Below are positions 1 to 8,769 of a stretch of 64,000 nt of DNA, piece by piece. The stretch lies in contig DASVHQ010000102.1 of assembly GCA_036382515.1 (NCBI GenBank), forward strand, positions 1 to 64,000, read 5' to 3'. The stretch is from JADGRF01 sp036382515 (GTDB lineage Bacteria > Myxococcota_A > Polyangia > Polyangiales > JAFGIB01). The notes under the pieces were generated by a model. The model saw only the letters and a list, made by a program, of their open reading frames with translations. It was not told the DNA's origin and did not search any database. Every line of letters starts with the position of its first letter. Positions within the stretch are counted from its first letter, which is position 1. A program made the translations under genes and the position numbers.

Positions 1-140
1 AGGGCTTCGAGTCGATTCTCGAGACAGGTTCTTGTGCGAAACCGCAGGAATACTGCGTGGTATTTTGAGGATTTCGCACAAGAAGATGTCCGAGAAGCGG
101 CCGAAGACCGACGGGAGCGCTTTCTCCGACAGGCTCCTAG
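1..140. mobile_element. MITE-like repeat, copy 1 (cut by window edge)
   Basis: This stretch matches 40375-40514 over 140 bp with only three differences (positions 30, 48 and 83). It ends in TCTCCGACAGGCTCCTAG (123-140), which in the complete copy pairs with a perfect 18-bp terminal inverted repeat; here the left end lies outside the window. Inside is a 13-bp stem (29-41 with 72-84) enclosing a 5-bp stem (43-47 with 53-57). It codes for nothing recognisable and sits 20 bp past the alr stop codon. The compact size, terminal inverted repeats and dispersed copies suggest a non-autonomous mobile element; the mobilising transposase is not seen here. Confidence 0.8.
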
Positions 141-159
141 CGCAGCGCTCGTCGCACGC

Positions 160-1329
160 TCAGCCGCCGGCGGCTCGATAGACGCGCGGCACGCGAGCCG
201 AGAGGTTCGTGATCACTTCGTAGGGAATCGTGCCCGAGGCCTCGGCGAGATCGCGCGCGCTGATCTCGGCGCCCGCTTGCCGGCCGAGCACCACCACTTC
301 ATCGCCGACGCGCGCCGAGGGAACATCGGTGACGTCGAGGCAAGTGAGATCCATGGCGACCACGCCCACGATCGGCGCGGACAGCCCGCGCACCAGCATG
401 CGGCCGCGATTGCTGGCCGCGCGCAGGAGGCCATCGCCGTAACCGATCGCCACCGTGGCGACGCGCGTCGGGCGCGCGGTGCGAACCGTTGCGCCATAGC
501 CGACGGGCGCATCCGCCGGCAAGTCGCGCAGCGCCACGATCTGCGACGAGACGCGCATGGCCGGGCGCAGATCCAAACCGACGGCCGAGAGCGGCGGCAC
601 GCCGTAGAGCGCCAGACCGACGCGCACGAGGTTGTGATGCGTGCCCGGATTACTGGTGTAGGTGCCGGCGCTGTTGGCCGCGTGGATGAAGCGCGGGTTG
701 TGTCCGGCCGCGCGCACGGCCGCTTCGACCTCCGAGAAACGCGCCAGCTGCTGCGCGGTGATCTCGGGATCGGTGTCGGCGCTCGACAGATGCGTCATCA
801 AGCCGTCGATGCGCAGCGTGGGCAGCTCGGCGAGGCCGGCGAGCATGCGCGGCAGCTCGTGCATCTGCACGCCCAGCCGCGCCATGCCCGTGTCCACCTT
901 GAGGTGCACGCGTACCGGCCGCCCTTCCGCCGCGCGGCCGAAGGCCTGTGCCTGGCCCAGCTCGTAGATCACGGGCGTGAGCCCGGCCCGCAGCACCTCG
1001 GCGTGGTCGCAGCCGTAGACGCCGTTGAGCACGAGGATGGGCACCTCGACCTGGGCGGCGCGCAACGACAGACCTTCTTCGACCAGCGCCACGCAAATCC
1101 CATCGACGCCATGGTCCTCGAGGCAGCGCGCCACCGGGATGAGGCCGTGGCCGTAGGCATCGGCCTTGACCACCGCGTAGACCTGCGCAGGCGCGGCCAC
1201 GCGGCGCACGCACTCGAGGTTGTGCGCTATGGCGCCGAGATCGACCTCGGCGACGGTCGGACGCGAGCCTGGCCGCTGGCGCGAACCTTCGCCCAGGTGG
1301 GCAGGCGCCGGGAGGGCTTCGGTCCACAT
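160..1329 (-). CDS. alr: Alanine racemase
   Basis: PLP-dependent enzyme that interconverts L- and D-alanine and supplies D-Ala for peptidoglycan. The PLP-lysine motif AVVKADAYGHG lies about 40 residues in, followed by the family blocks HLKVDTGMARLG, HAANSAGT and VGYGATVR, with the C-terminal domain ending VPRVYR. The 389-residue length is usual. The open frame continues 58 codons upstream, but that part is Pro/Gly/Ala-rich and unlike the family, so the ATG at 1329 (MWTEALPAP) is preferred. The gene is divergent from thiS. Its 3' end abuts the MITE-like repeat. Confidence 0.93.
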   Translation of the reverse strand: MWTEALPAPAHLGEGSRQRPGSRPTVAEVDLGAIAHNLECVRRVAAPAQVYAVVKADAYGHGLIPVARCLEDHGVDGICVALVEEGLSLRAAQVEVPILVLNGVYGCDHAEVLRAGLTPVIYELGQAQAFGRAAEGRPVRVHLKVDTGMARLGVQMHELPRMLAGLAELPTLRIDGLMTHLSSADTDPEITAQQLARFSEVEAAVRAAGHNPRFIHAANSAGTYTSNPGTHHNLVRVGLALYGVPPLSAVGLDLRPAMRVSSQIVALRDLPADAPVGYGATVRTARPTRVATVAIGYGDGLLRAASNRGRMLVRGLSAPIVGVVAMDLTCLDVTDVPSARVGDEVVVLGRQAGAEISARDLAEASGTIPYEVITNLSARVPRVYRAAGG

Positions 1330-1514
1330 GCCCCCGGTGCTAGCTGCCGCAGGGCCGGGCGTCAAGGAACGCGACCCTGCTGCCGGACCCGAAACCGGCC
1401 GCCCCTGCTCGCGGCCGAGGCCGACAGACTGCCGCAATCGCCCGGCTTTTCCGATTTGGGCCAGACCGGATCGTTCGGGCTGACAAGCGCGCCCCCTGTG
1501 CATAAGCTCCGGCC

Positions 1515-1715
1515 ATGCGCATCGAAGTCAACGGCGAGCCGCACGAGATCGCGCCCGAGACCACGGTCTTTGCGTTGCTGCGGACGCTCGGCGTCGGCGA
1601 CGGTCCAGTGGCCGTCGAGCGCAACCACGAGATCGTGCCGCGCGCGGAACATGCCAGCACGCTGGTACACGAAGGCGACCGCCTCGAGGTCGTGCACTTC
1701 GTGGGCGGCGGTTAG
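1515..1715 (+). CDS. thiS: Sulfur carrier protein ThiS
   Basis: Small ubiquitin-like sulfur carrier (66 residues) that donates sulfur, as a C-terminal thiocarboxylate, to thiazole formation by ThiG. It has the beta-grasp pattern MRIEVNGEP...TVFALLRTLG and ends HFVGGG, which keeps the C-terminal Gly-Gly that is adenylated and thiolated. It lies 26 bp before thiG on the same strand, the usual gene order. No THI-box (TPP riboswitch) signature such as CTGAGA was found in the 185 bp between alr and thiS. Confidence 0.92.
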   Translation: MRIEVNGEPHEIAPETTVFALLRTLGVGDGPVAVERNHEIVPRAEHASTLVHEGDRLEVVHFVGGG

Positions 1716-1741
1716 ACACGGATCACAGGGAGTCCCAGGCC

Positions 1742-2527
1742 ATGAGTGATGCTCTGCACATCGGCAGCTTTTCGCTGCGCTCGCGACTGATCGTCGGCAC
1801 GGGCAAGTACAAGGACCTGCAGCAAACCAAGGACGCGCTCGAGGCCTCGGGCGCGGACATGGTCACGGTCGCCGTGCGACGGCTCGATCTGAACGCGCCC
1901 GGCGGCGATTCACTGATGGGCTACCTGCGCGAGAAGGGCTACACGCTCCTGCCGAACACCGCTGGCTGCTACACGGCCGACGACGCGGTGCGCACCTGTC
2001 GACTGGCGCGCGAGCTGGGCATGTCGGGCCTGGTGAAGGTGGAAGTGCTCGGCGATCCCAAGACGCTCTTCCCCGACGTCGTGCAGACGCTGCAAGCGGT
2101 GGCGATCTTGGTGAAGGAAGGCTTCACCGTGCTGCCCTACACCACCGACGATCCGATCACCGCCAAGAAGCTCGAAGACCTCGGCTGCGCGGCGGTGATG
2201 CCGCTGGCCGCGCCGATTGGCTCGGGGCTGGGGATTCGCAACCCGTACAACCTCGAGATCATCCGCAACACGGTGTCGGTGCCGGTGATCGTGGACGCGG
2301 GCGTGGGCACGGCCTCCGACGCCGCGATCGCGATGGAGCTCGGCTGCGACGGCGTGCTGATGAACACCGCGATCGCCGGCGCGCGAGAGCCTTTGCGCAT
2401 GGCGCGCGCGATGAAGCTGGCGGTCGAGGCTGGCCGTGAGGCGTTCCTGGCAGGCCGCATCGAGCGGCGCCTCTACGCCACGGCCTCGAGCCCGCTCGCG
2501 GGTGTGATCGGCAGCAAGCTCGGCTGA
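1742..2527 (+). CDS. thiG: Thiazole synthase ThiG
   Basis: Condenses 1-deoxy-D-xylulose 5-phosphate, dehydroglycine and ThiS thiocarboxylate into the thiazole phosphate of thiamine. The 261-residue TIM-barrel shows the family blocks SRLIVGTGKY at the N-terminus, TVAVRR, LLPNTAGCYTADDAVR, the Schiff-base lysine region GLVKVEVLGD, PYTTDDPITAKKLEDLGCAAVMPL, and the phosphate-binding IGSGLGIRNP and VDAGVGTASDAA. The start ATG has GGGAG about 10 bp upstream. It is followed 23 bp later by thiE. ThiO/ThiH and ThiF are not in the window. Confidence 0.96.
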   Translation: MSDALHIGSFSLRSRLIVGTGKYKDLQQTKDALEASGADMVTVAVRRLDLNAPGGDSLMGYLREKGYTLLPNTAGCYTADDAVRTCRLARELGMSGLVKVEVLGDPKTLFPDVVQTLQAVAILVKEGFTVLPYTTDDPITAKKLEDLGCAAVMPLAAPIGSGLGIRNPYNLEIIRNTVSVPVIVDAGVGTASDAAIAMELGCDGVLMNTAIAGAREPLRMARAMKLAVEAGREAFLAGRIERRLYATASSPLAGVIGSKLG

Positions 2528-2550
2528 ACCGGCCGCACGAGCTCGCCGGC

Positions 2551-3204
2551 ATGTTCGACCTGTACCTGATCACCGACCCCGACACACACGGCGGCGTCGT
2601 GCAGGCCGTGCGCGAAGCACTGCGCGAGCTGCCGCAAGGTCGCGTCGCCGTGCAGCTGCGCGCTAAGACGGCGTCTAACGCTACGTTGCTGGGCCTGGCA
2701 CGCGAGCTGCGCGCAGTCACGCGAGACGCGCAGGTGCCGCTCCTGATCAACAGCTCGCTGGAAGTCGCAGACGCCGTCGCCGCCGACGGCGTTCACTTGC
2801 CGGAGCAAGGACCGAGCGTGGCGTCGGCCCGCGCGCTGCTAGGGCCGCGGGTGCTGGTCGGGGTGTCATGCCACGACGTGGACGGTCTGTTGCGTGCGAG
2901 CCGAGAGGCAGCGAGCTTCGTGACGCTCGGCCCCGTGTTGGAAGTGCCCGGTAAGGGTACGCCGCTCGGTTGGGCGCGCTTCGCGCAGCTCGCAGCGAGT
3001 GCCCGGCTGCCGGCGTTCGCGCTCGGTGGCCTCGGACCCGCGCACGCACAAGCAGCGTGCGCCGCCGGAGCGTACGGCCTCGCCGTGATCCGCAGCGTGT
3101 TCGCCGCGCCGGATCGCAGCAGGGCCGTCCACGACTGCCTGCGAGCGCTCGACCAGGCACGGCGGCTTGCGGTTGACACTGGCGACCCAGTCCCCGAGCC
3201 TTGA
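2551..3204 (+). CDS. thiE: Thiamine phosphate synthase
   Basis: Joins the pyrimidine diphosphate and thiazole phosphate halves to give thiamine phosphate. The 217-residue protein has the ThiE pattern: LYLITDP at the start, VAVQLRAKTAS (the expected Q-R-K region), PLLINSSLEVADAVAADGVHLPEQG, GVSCHDVD, and ASFVTLGPVLEVPGKG, then FALGGLGPAHAQAACAAGAYGLAVI as the phosphate site. The residue after VHLPE varies from the commonest form (GQ), and the dinucleotide GP replaces the usual phase in FVTLGPV. No clear ribosome-binding site precedes the ATG, consistent with translational coupling to thiG. Confidence 0.9.
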   Translation: MFDLYLITDPDTHGGVVQAVREALRELPQGRVAVQLRAKTASNATLLGLARELRAVTRDAQVPLLINSSLEVADAVAADGVHLPEQGPSVASARALLGPRVLVGVSCHDVDGLLRASREAASFVTLGPVLEVPGKGTPLGWARFAQLAASARLPAFALGGLGPAHAQAACAAGAYGLAVIRSVFAAPDRSRAVHDCLRALDQARRLAVDTGDPVPEP

Positions 3205-3207
3205 GGG

Positions 3208-3840
3208 ATGCAATACATCGGCGACCTCGGCCGGTTCCTGAGCTTCGTCGCGACCCTGTGCGTGATCTTCGGCGTGCTCATGCGGCTGTTCTTCGTCGAT
3301 GTATACACGGTGCCGCACAACGGCATGGCACCCACGCTGATCATGGGTGACGAAGTGCTGGTATGGCGCCACGCCAAGCCCGACATGAGCGACGTCATGC
3401 TGTGCGAACACCCGGCCCGCCCGGAGCAGACTGTGCTCGGGCGCGTGGTTGCGTTCCCTGGTCACACGGTGAGCACGGATCGCTTCGGCAACCTGTCCGT
3501 GGATTCCGATCGCGCCAACACCGAGACCATTGGCACGCTGCGCTTCTACGACGAGAGCCACAAGCGCCTGTTCATGATGAAGCTCGGCCAGATCGAGTAC
3601 AACCGCCACCGCGGCCACCAGTACTTCGTCGAGTCCGGCACGTCGTTCTCACTGGTCACCAACCAACTCGAGCACGGCCTGTACCTGCTCAGTGACAACC
3701 GCTCGGACGACTACGACGACAGCCGCGAGTTCGGCGAGGTGAAGCTGGAGAGCTGCACGCGGCAGGTCTTCATGCGTCTGCGACCGGCACCCAAGCAGGA
3801 CGACGACATCTCGCACTCGTACCTCGAGCTGATCCATTGA
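3208..3840 (+). CDS. Signal peptidase I homologue lacking catalytic Ser and Lys
   Basis: The 210-residue protein has one N-terminal membrane segment (about 10-30) followed by the S26 peptidase core. Box B reads PHNGMAPTL (36-44), so Gly39 sits where the catalytic Ser of P-x-x-S-M-x-P-T-L belongs. The general-base box reads VLGRVVAFPG (76-85), so Gly78 replaces the Lys of the usual Y-x-K-R-V-x-G-x-P-G. The later structural box is kept (SDNRSDDYDDSREFG, 162-176), with one extra residue between NR and DSR. It therefore looks like a folded but inactive paralogue; what it binds or does is unknown. It starts 3 bp after the thiE stop and is probably co-transcribed with the thi genes. Confidence 0.8.
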   Translation: MQYIGDLGRFLSFVATLCVIFGVLMRLFFVDVYTVPHNGMAPTLIMGDEVLVWRHAKPDMSDVMLCEHPARPEQTVLGRVVAFPGHTVSTDRFGNLSVDSDRANTETIGTLRFYDESHKRLFMMKLGQIEYNRHRGHQYFVESGTSFSLVTNQLEHGLYLLSDNRSDDYDDSREFGEVKLESCTRQVFMRLRPAPKQDDDISHSYLELIH

Positions 3841-3885
3841 ACGTGCGCGGCTGGCGGCGCAACGCGCGCGGCCGCCCGTGCGACC

Positions 3886-6597
3886 CTACAGCTCGGCGTG
3901 GACCTGCATGCCGTCGGGGAAGCTCACCTGCACGCGGGCCGAGAGCTTCGGCCAGTAGCCCCCCTCGACCGGGAATCGACCCAGCACGACGCGCCCGGAG
4001 CTGGCGCACAGCGGTGCAGTCGCGGGCGGACAACTCGGAGCGTAGCGCTCGTCGCGGCGCAGATCGGCCAGCGGCACCCGACACACGCGCGCATGCAGCT
4101 GCCCCTGCGCGTCGTCGATCACCTCCGTGGTGAGCGCCCAGCCTTGCCGCACGGGTGAAGGCGAGATCAAAAGGCGCAGCGAGCTCTGCTGCAGCGGCCC
4201 AAGCTCGACCGTCGGCAACGGTGCGTTGCAGGGCCCACCGCCGGTGTCTGCGCCCGCGCACACGACCTGGGGCGACACCTGGGGCAGCGTCGGGTCCACC
4301 GTCACGTCGAGTCCGAAGTCCGAGGCCGCGTCCCAACCGCTCCGCCCGAAGGAGTAGAGATGACCGTACACGACGTGCGTGTGTGGCTCGGTCGTGAGGA
4401 ATTCATGCAACGCAAACGGCCAGCCGGACTCGCAGCACACGTTGTCCGCACGACACGACGAGGTGGAGTAGTCGATGGCCACGCAGCCATGCACGAACCA
4501 GCGACAGTCGCCCAGGCCGTGGCAAGCAAACACCGGATCGCCGCTCCCACCGCAGTCGGCGAACGCGAAGCCCAGCCGGCATTGATCGAGCGCGGGGCGC
4601 GGGCCGAGGCAGCTGACGTTGGGGTCACGCTGGTCACGCAGCACCTGTTGCCGCTCGTAGTTCGGGTAGGCGGCCTTGCGGTAGCGGATGCGACCACCGA
4701 CCTCCGGCAGAGGCACCCGCACGAAGCCTTCAGGCGACGCCAGCAAAAACAGGTACGACGGGTCGTCGACGCTCTTGTCGAAGACGAAGCGCAGGCTCTG
4801 CGGCAGGCCCCACAGAAGGCGCGTGACCTGCACGCGCAGCCCGCCGATGTCGACCACCTCTCCCAGCCGGAAGCGGAAGCGCTCGCCGCGGTAGAGTTGC
4901 TCGAGCTCGGTGGTGAGCAGCGTACCGCCGAGCACCGAGACCTCGAGGATGTTGGGCGCCGGGCGGTAGATGTCGTGCGCGTGGGGAGCGGCGCTGAGCA
5001 CCCACGACGACAGCGGCATCGGGTGGCCGTAGAAGTGGCGCACGAAGGGCCAGAAGATCGTGCTGGTGTGCTCGATCGAGCCGATCAGCACCACGTGCTG
5101 CTGCGCGACCGTCTTGTCATCGATCGGCGCGCGCAGCACCTGCTCACGGATCGAGCGAAAGCCGTGGGTGGCCAGCCGTGATTCCGCGTGGCTCGTGCGC
5201 CCCGCCTGCCAGATCTGAAAGTACGCGACCACTAGCGAGACGCACAGGGCGACGACTGCGCTGCCCCGCTGCGCGCTCCAGCTCGCCCGCACGCGCGCGA
5301 CGCCGCGCAAGAGCACGATGGCGCACGCGGCCGAGGCTGCGAGCGAGGCGGGCAGCACCAGGCGACTGGTTGGATACGACGCGACCATCGGCACGAGCGA
5401 GATGCCGGCGCCTGCAAGCATCCAGCGGATCTGCCGGCGCTCGTCGTCGGGGCGATCGCGCAAGCCCCAGCGCAGCGTGAGCACCGTGGCCCCGATGGCG
5501 AGCACGCCGATCGCCACCTGCCAGAAGTGCCAGCCGGGCAACTGCACCCAGAGCTGCGGCGGCACGAGGCCGAGCGACAGGATCCAGTCACGCCACGGGC
5601 AGCCGAACGCCCACCAGTTCGCCGGCACCGAGAAGAACAGATCACCGAAGAAGATCGGGATGCGGTAGCAGGCCGCGACGAAGAACGTCCACGGCTCGGT
5701 CACTGGATCGATGTACACGCCGGAGTTGAGCGCGCCGTAGCCCAGGCGCGAGCGCGCCACGAGAAAGAGCAGGCCCGGGATGCCGCTCGGACACAGCGCA
5801 AGCGCACGCCGCCACAGCGGCCCGCGCTGGTAGACCAGCTCGTATGCGAGCACGTAGCCGAGCAGCGGGAACGCCCACTCACCCAACAGCATGGCGATCG
5901 AGAAGCACGCCAGCTCCAGCAAAGGGCCGACACGCATGCCGTCTTCGCGGGACCGCAAGTGCCACAAGAGGCCCAGCACACCGAAGAACATCGCCACGAT
6001 GGCCGCGCGATTGGCGAGCCAGCTGAGCGGCAGAGTGTGCCCCTCTTCGAGCGCGAAAAGCACGATCGCGATGCACGCGACCGAGCGTGGAAAAAGGCGC
6101 TTGAACAGCGCCGCCGCCACCAGCATCAGCGCCACCCACCAGAGCATCGAATGCACGTGGTACGGGAACGGATCGGTGCCGAAGAGCTTGCGATCGACGA
6201 TGATCAGTACGCTCGCAAGCGGCCGCAGCATCGACAAGCGCAGGCCGGGCGCGGTCCACCACGGGATGGCGCCGTAGTGCATCAGCACACGGTCGTCGTC
6301 GGGTGTGCCGCGCACGAACGCGAAGAGATCGAGAGGCCCACCCGAGGTTGGGTAGACCCCATCGAGCATCGCGGGCTCGACGAAGTCATCCGACGCAAAG
6401 CCGGCGTAGAGCGTGGCCCAGCGCAACCAGATTCCGAACCCGATCGCACACACTACCCAAGCCGCGTAGGACCACGCTGGCCAACGCGGGTGTCCAGCTG
6501 GGTGGCCTGCTGGGTGTCCAGCCGGGTGTCGACGTGCGCTGCCGCTCGCGTCGCCAGAAGCAGGCGCTGGCTGTGGATTGGCGTGGAGCGACGGCAC
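3886..6597 (-). CDS. Large multi-pass membrane protein, GT-C-like
   Basis: 903 residues with a GTG start. After a His/Pro/Gly/Ala-rich N-terminus carrying a GHPA tandem repeat (residues about 22-37) come about 9-11 hydrophobic segments up to about residue 470. The rest is soluble and contains a Cys-rich stretch around 680-760 (pairs such as GDCRWF and CCESGWPF). Between the first two membrane segments is GFASDDFVEP, resembling the acidic pair in the first extracytoplasmic loop of GT-C glycosyltransferases. I infer a lipid-linked glycosyltransferase or related envelope protein; the acceptor and sugar cannot be told. It is convergent with the lepB-like gene. Confidence 0.6.
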   Translation of the reverse strand: MPSLHANPQPAPASGDASGSARRHPAGHPAGHPAGHPRWPAWSYAAWVVCAIGFGIWLRWATLYAGFASDDFVEPAMLDGVYPTSGGPLDLFAFVRGTPDDDRVLMHYGAIPWWTAPGLRLSMLRPLASVLIIVDRKLFGTDPFPYHVHSMLWWVALMLVAAALFKRLFPRSVACIAIVLFALEEGHTLPLSWLANRAAIVAMFFGVLGLLWHLRSREDGMRVGPLLELACFSIAMLLGEWAFPLLGYVLAYELVYQRGPLWRRALALCPSGIPGLLFLVARSRLGYGALNSGVYIDPVTEPWTFFVAACYRIPIFFGDLFFSVPANWWAFGCPWRDWILSLGLVPPQLWVQLPGWHFWQVAIGVLAIGATVLTLRWGLRDRPDDERRQIRWMLAGAGISLVPMVASYPTSRLVLPASLAASAACAIVLLRGVARVRASWSAQRGSAVVALCVSLVVAYFQIWQAGRTSHAESRLATHGFRSIREQVLRAPIDDKTVAQQHVVLIGSIEHTSTIFWPFVRHFYGHPMPLSSWVLSAAPHAHDIYRPAPNILEVSVLGGTLLTTELEQLYRGERFRFRLGEVVDIGGLRVQVTRLLWGLPQSLRFVFDKSVDDPSYLFLLASPEGFVRVPLPEVGGRIRYRKAAYPNYERQQVLRDQRDPNVSCLGPRPALDQCRLGFAFADCGGSGDPVFACHGLGDCRWFVHGCVAIDYSTSSCRADNVCCESGWPFALHEFLTTEPHTHVVYGHLYSFGRSGWDAASDFGLDVTVDPTLPQVSPQVVCAGADTGGGPCNAPLPTVELGPLQQSSLRLLISPSPVRQGWALTTEVIDDAQGQLHARVCRVPLADLRRDERYAPSCPPATAPLCASSGRVVLGRFPVEGGYWPKLSARVQVSFPDGMQVHAEL

Positions 6598-6746
6598 CGA
6601 GCCTTGCTTTCCCCTTTTATAAACCGCGCCCGACTGATATCACGACCCCAACGCGGCGGCATACCACGCCACTAGCCCGGTTCTGGCGCGCAGGCATGGG
6701 TAGCCCCCTGTGCAGCGCGAATCGCATCGTGACGGACGAAGCCAAG

Positions 6747-7655
6747 ATGCACGCGCAGCGAGCCAGCGCCGCTCGAATGCAAGTTCAGCGCATCGCGTTG
6801 CCCAGTTGCGAGCTCTCGTACCTCGAAATGGGGGATCCCCAGGCACCGCTCGTGGTGCTAGCGCACGGCTTCCCCGACCATCCCCGCACCTTCGAACCGC
6901 TGATGACGCGGCTGTGCGCAGCGGGCTATCACTGCGTGGCGCCCTGGCTGCGCGGCTACGCCCCCTCCACGCTGGAGGGCCCCTACGACCGCCAGCGCGT
7001 GGGCGACGACCTGGCCGAGCTCGCCGAGGCCCTGTCGCCTGACCCCTGCGTGCTGATCGGCCACGACTGGGGCGCCGCAGCTACTTACACCGCCGTGGGC
7101 CGCTGGCCCCAGCGCTTTCGAGCGGCCGTCACGCTGGCGGTGCCCCACGTCGCCGCGTTCGAGAAGAACCTGCGGCGCAACCGCAGCCAACAGCAGCGCA
7201 GCGCGTACATGGCGTTCTTCATGCTGCCGGGCCTGCCCGAGCGCATCGTGCCGCGCAACGACTTCGCCTACATCGACGCGTTGTGGAAGCGCTGGTCACC
7301 CAACTACACGCCCGACCCCGATTACATGCGCGAGCTCAAGGAATGCCTGCAAGCCAGCATGCCCGCGCCGCTCGGCTACTACCGCTCACTGCGCCCCTCA
7401 CGCACGCGGCTGCGTCAGTCGCGCCTGGACGCGCGCGTGCGCATCTACGTGCCGCTCTTGCACCTGCACGGCGCTGACGACGGCTGCATCAGCTTCGAGA
7501 TGAGCGACGGCGAAGACAAGTACTTCAAGGGCGATTTCCACAGCGAGAACCTGCAGGGCCTCGGCCACTTCATGCACCTGGAAGACCCGCAGCGCATCGC
7601 GGCGGCCGTGCTGGACTTCGTCGGGCCGGCGCGGCGGGGGCATGAGGGGCGCTAG
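6747..7655 (+). CDS. Alpha/beta hydrolase, epoxide-hydrolase-like
   Basis: 302 residues from the ATG at 6747; starts at 6696 and 6777 are also possible, none with a strong ribosome-binding site. The fold is marked by the oxyanion motif HGFPDHP (40-46), the nucleophile elbow LIGHDWGAA with Asp107, a candidate acid in HLHGADDGC, and the catalytic His in GLGHFMHLEDP near the end. Asp rather than Ser at the elbow, together with HGFP and GHDWG, is typical of epoxide hydrolases and haloalkane dehalogenases. The substrate is unknown. The frame stays open far upstream, but that part overlaps the divergent membrane-protein gene and is not family-like. Confidence 0.8.
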   Translation: MHAQRASAARMQVQRIALPSCELSYLEMGDPQAPLVVLAHGFPDHPRTFEPLMTRLCAAGYHCVAPWLRGYAPSTLEGPYDRQRVGDDLAELAEALSPDPCVLIGHDWGAAATYTAVGRWPQRFRAAVTLAVPHVAAFEKNLRRNRSQQQRSAYMAFFMLPGLPERIVPRNDFAYIDALWKRWSPNYTPDPDYMRELKECLQASMPAPLGYYRSLRPSRTRLRQSRLDARVRIYVPLLHLHGADDGCISFEMSDGEDKYFKGDFHSENLQGLGHFMHLEDPQRIAAAVLDFVGPARRGHEGR

Positions 7656-7692
7656 ACCGAGCGGCGGCCTGCCGTGCGGCGGCCGGCTCGAC

Positions 7693-8574
7693 CTACTGCG
7701 CCGTGGCGAGCTTCTCGACCGTCGCCGTGATGGAGAGCTGGTTCATGGGTGGTGGCGCGACGGCCGTCGTCGGCAGCCAGAGCACCGTGCACTGCAGGAT
7801 GCCCTGGTTGAGGCCAGCCAAGTCGGGGTTGCAGCTGAACATCTTGTCGCTGTGCGTTGGACTGTCGTAGTCCCAGGCCACGAACGTGAGGGTGTCGTTG
7901 GCGTCGAGCCGAACCTTGATCGGTGGATCGCTCGCCAGCCACGAGGGGGCGATCGACTTCACGGGCGTGGTCGTGTTGTTGGGGAAGGAACGGCCCGAGA
8001 CCAGAACCTCAATGTACGCATCGGGCGCGCACCCGCACAGGTACGCCGGTAGCGTCGGTCTGTTGCAGCTGTCATCGTAGCAAATGGCAAGGGTCGTGCC
8101 GGTGGTGACGACCGCCGCCGAGACATGAATCGCGTAGTTGGGCACGGGCCCGGTGCTGAGGCAGGCGCCAGTGACGCACGCCTCGTTGACGGCGCATGTC
8201 TTGCCGCCACACAGCACAGGCCCGGAGTCCGGCACGGCGGGCACGCCGCCATCGTCGAGGGGTCGTGGCTGTGATTGCGCCAAAGCCGCGTCCGCCAGCG
8301 CAAGCGTGCTGCCCCCATCGACGGTCAAGGCCGCGCTGCCCGCATCGGCGTTCGTCACGTTGGGCGTCTCGATAGGATCCTTCGCGCAAACGGCGTAATA
8401 CCAGCAACTGGGCTCGGCGCAGTTCGCTGGGCGCGTGCCGGGCGCGGCTGAGCCCATGCACTCGGCTTCGGTGAGGTCCCCTGTGGCTCGGATGCCGCAG
8501 CCCGCGGCCGCGAGGACGAGCAGCGCCGCGAGCTGCGCGGCCGGGCGCTCTGGACGGAGTTGGCTCAGATCCAT
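7693..8574 (-). CDS. Putative lipoprotein, paralogue of the divergent neighbour
   Basis: 293 residues from the ATG at 8574. The N-terminus is a lipoprotein signal (LLVLAAAGCG, lipobox Cys near 27), then RATGDLTEAEC and a Cys-rich CAEPSCWYYAVC segment. A long Asp/Ala/Ser-rich linker follows, then an EGF-like CGGKTCAVNEACVTGAC motif. The C-terminal half has acidic strands (LDANDTLTFVAWDYDSPTHSDKMF) reminiscent of calcium-binding beta-sandwich (C2-like) loops. The divergent gene at 8770 encodes the same plan. It is probably an outer-membrane-anchored surface protein; no enzyme signature is visible. Confidence 0.75.
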   Translation of the reverse strand: MDLSQLRPERPAAQLAALLVLAAAGCGIRATGDLTEAECMGSAAPGTRPANCAEPSCWYYAVCAKDPIETPNVTNADAGSAALTVDGGSTLALADAALAQSQPRPLDDGGVPAVPDSGPVLCGGKTCAVNEACVTGACLSTGPVPNYAIHVSAAVVTTGTTLAICYDDSCNRPTLPAYLCGCAPDAYIEVLVSGRSFPNNTTTPVKSIAPSWLASDPPIKVRLDANDTLTFVAWDYDSPTHSDKMFSCNPDLAGLNQGILQCTVLWLPTTAVAPPPMNQLSITATVEKLATAQ

Positions 8575-8769
8575 GGGCGAAGCAGGGCGGCGTGTTCCGT
8601 CAACCCGACGTACAGCGTGGCATGTTTGGCTACGGTATGCAGCTGCACGACGCCTCGCACCCGACGCCCGGAGGCCGCCGTCGGGGCCCGGCGGCTGCGG
8701 CCAGCGGTGGAATGTGGCAGGCTGCCTGGAGCGCGCCCCGAGCCGCGCTGCAGGGATCCGCGCACGAAC

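Noticed and set aside
1330..1514. Possible TPP riboswitch before thiS
   Set aside because: No CTGAGA-type THI-box core or matching stems were found in the alr-thiS intergenic region.
5527..6675. Long plus-strand open frame opposite the GT-C-like gene (382 codons)
   Set aside because: Antisense shadow produced by high GC; composition is Arg/Gln/His-rich with no motif, and the minus-strand gene has clear membrane segments.
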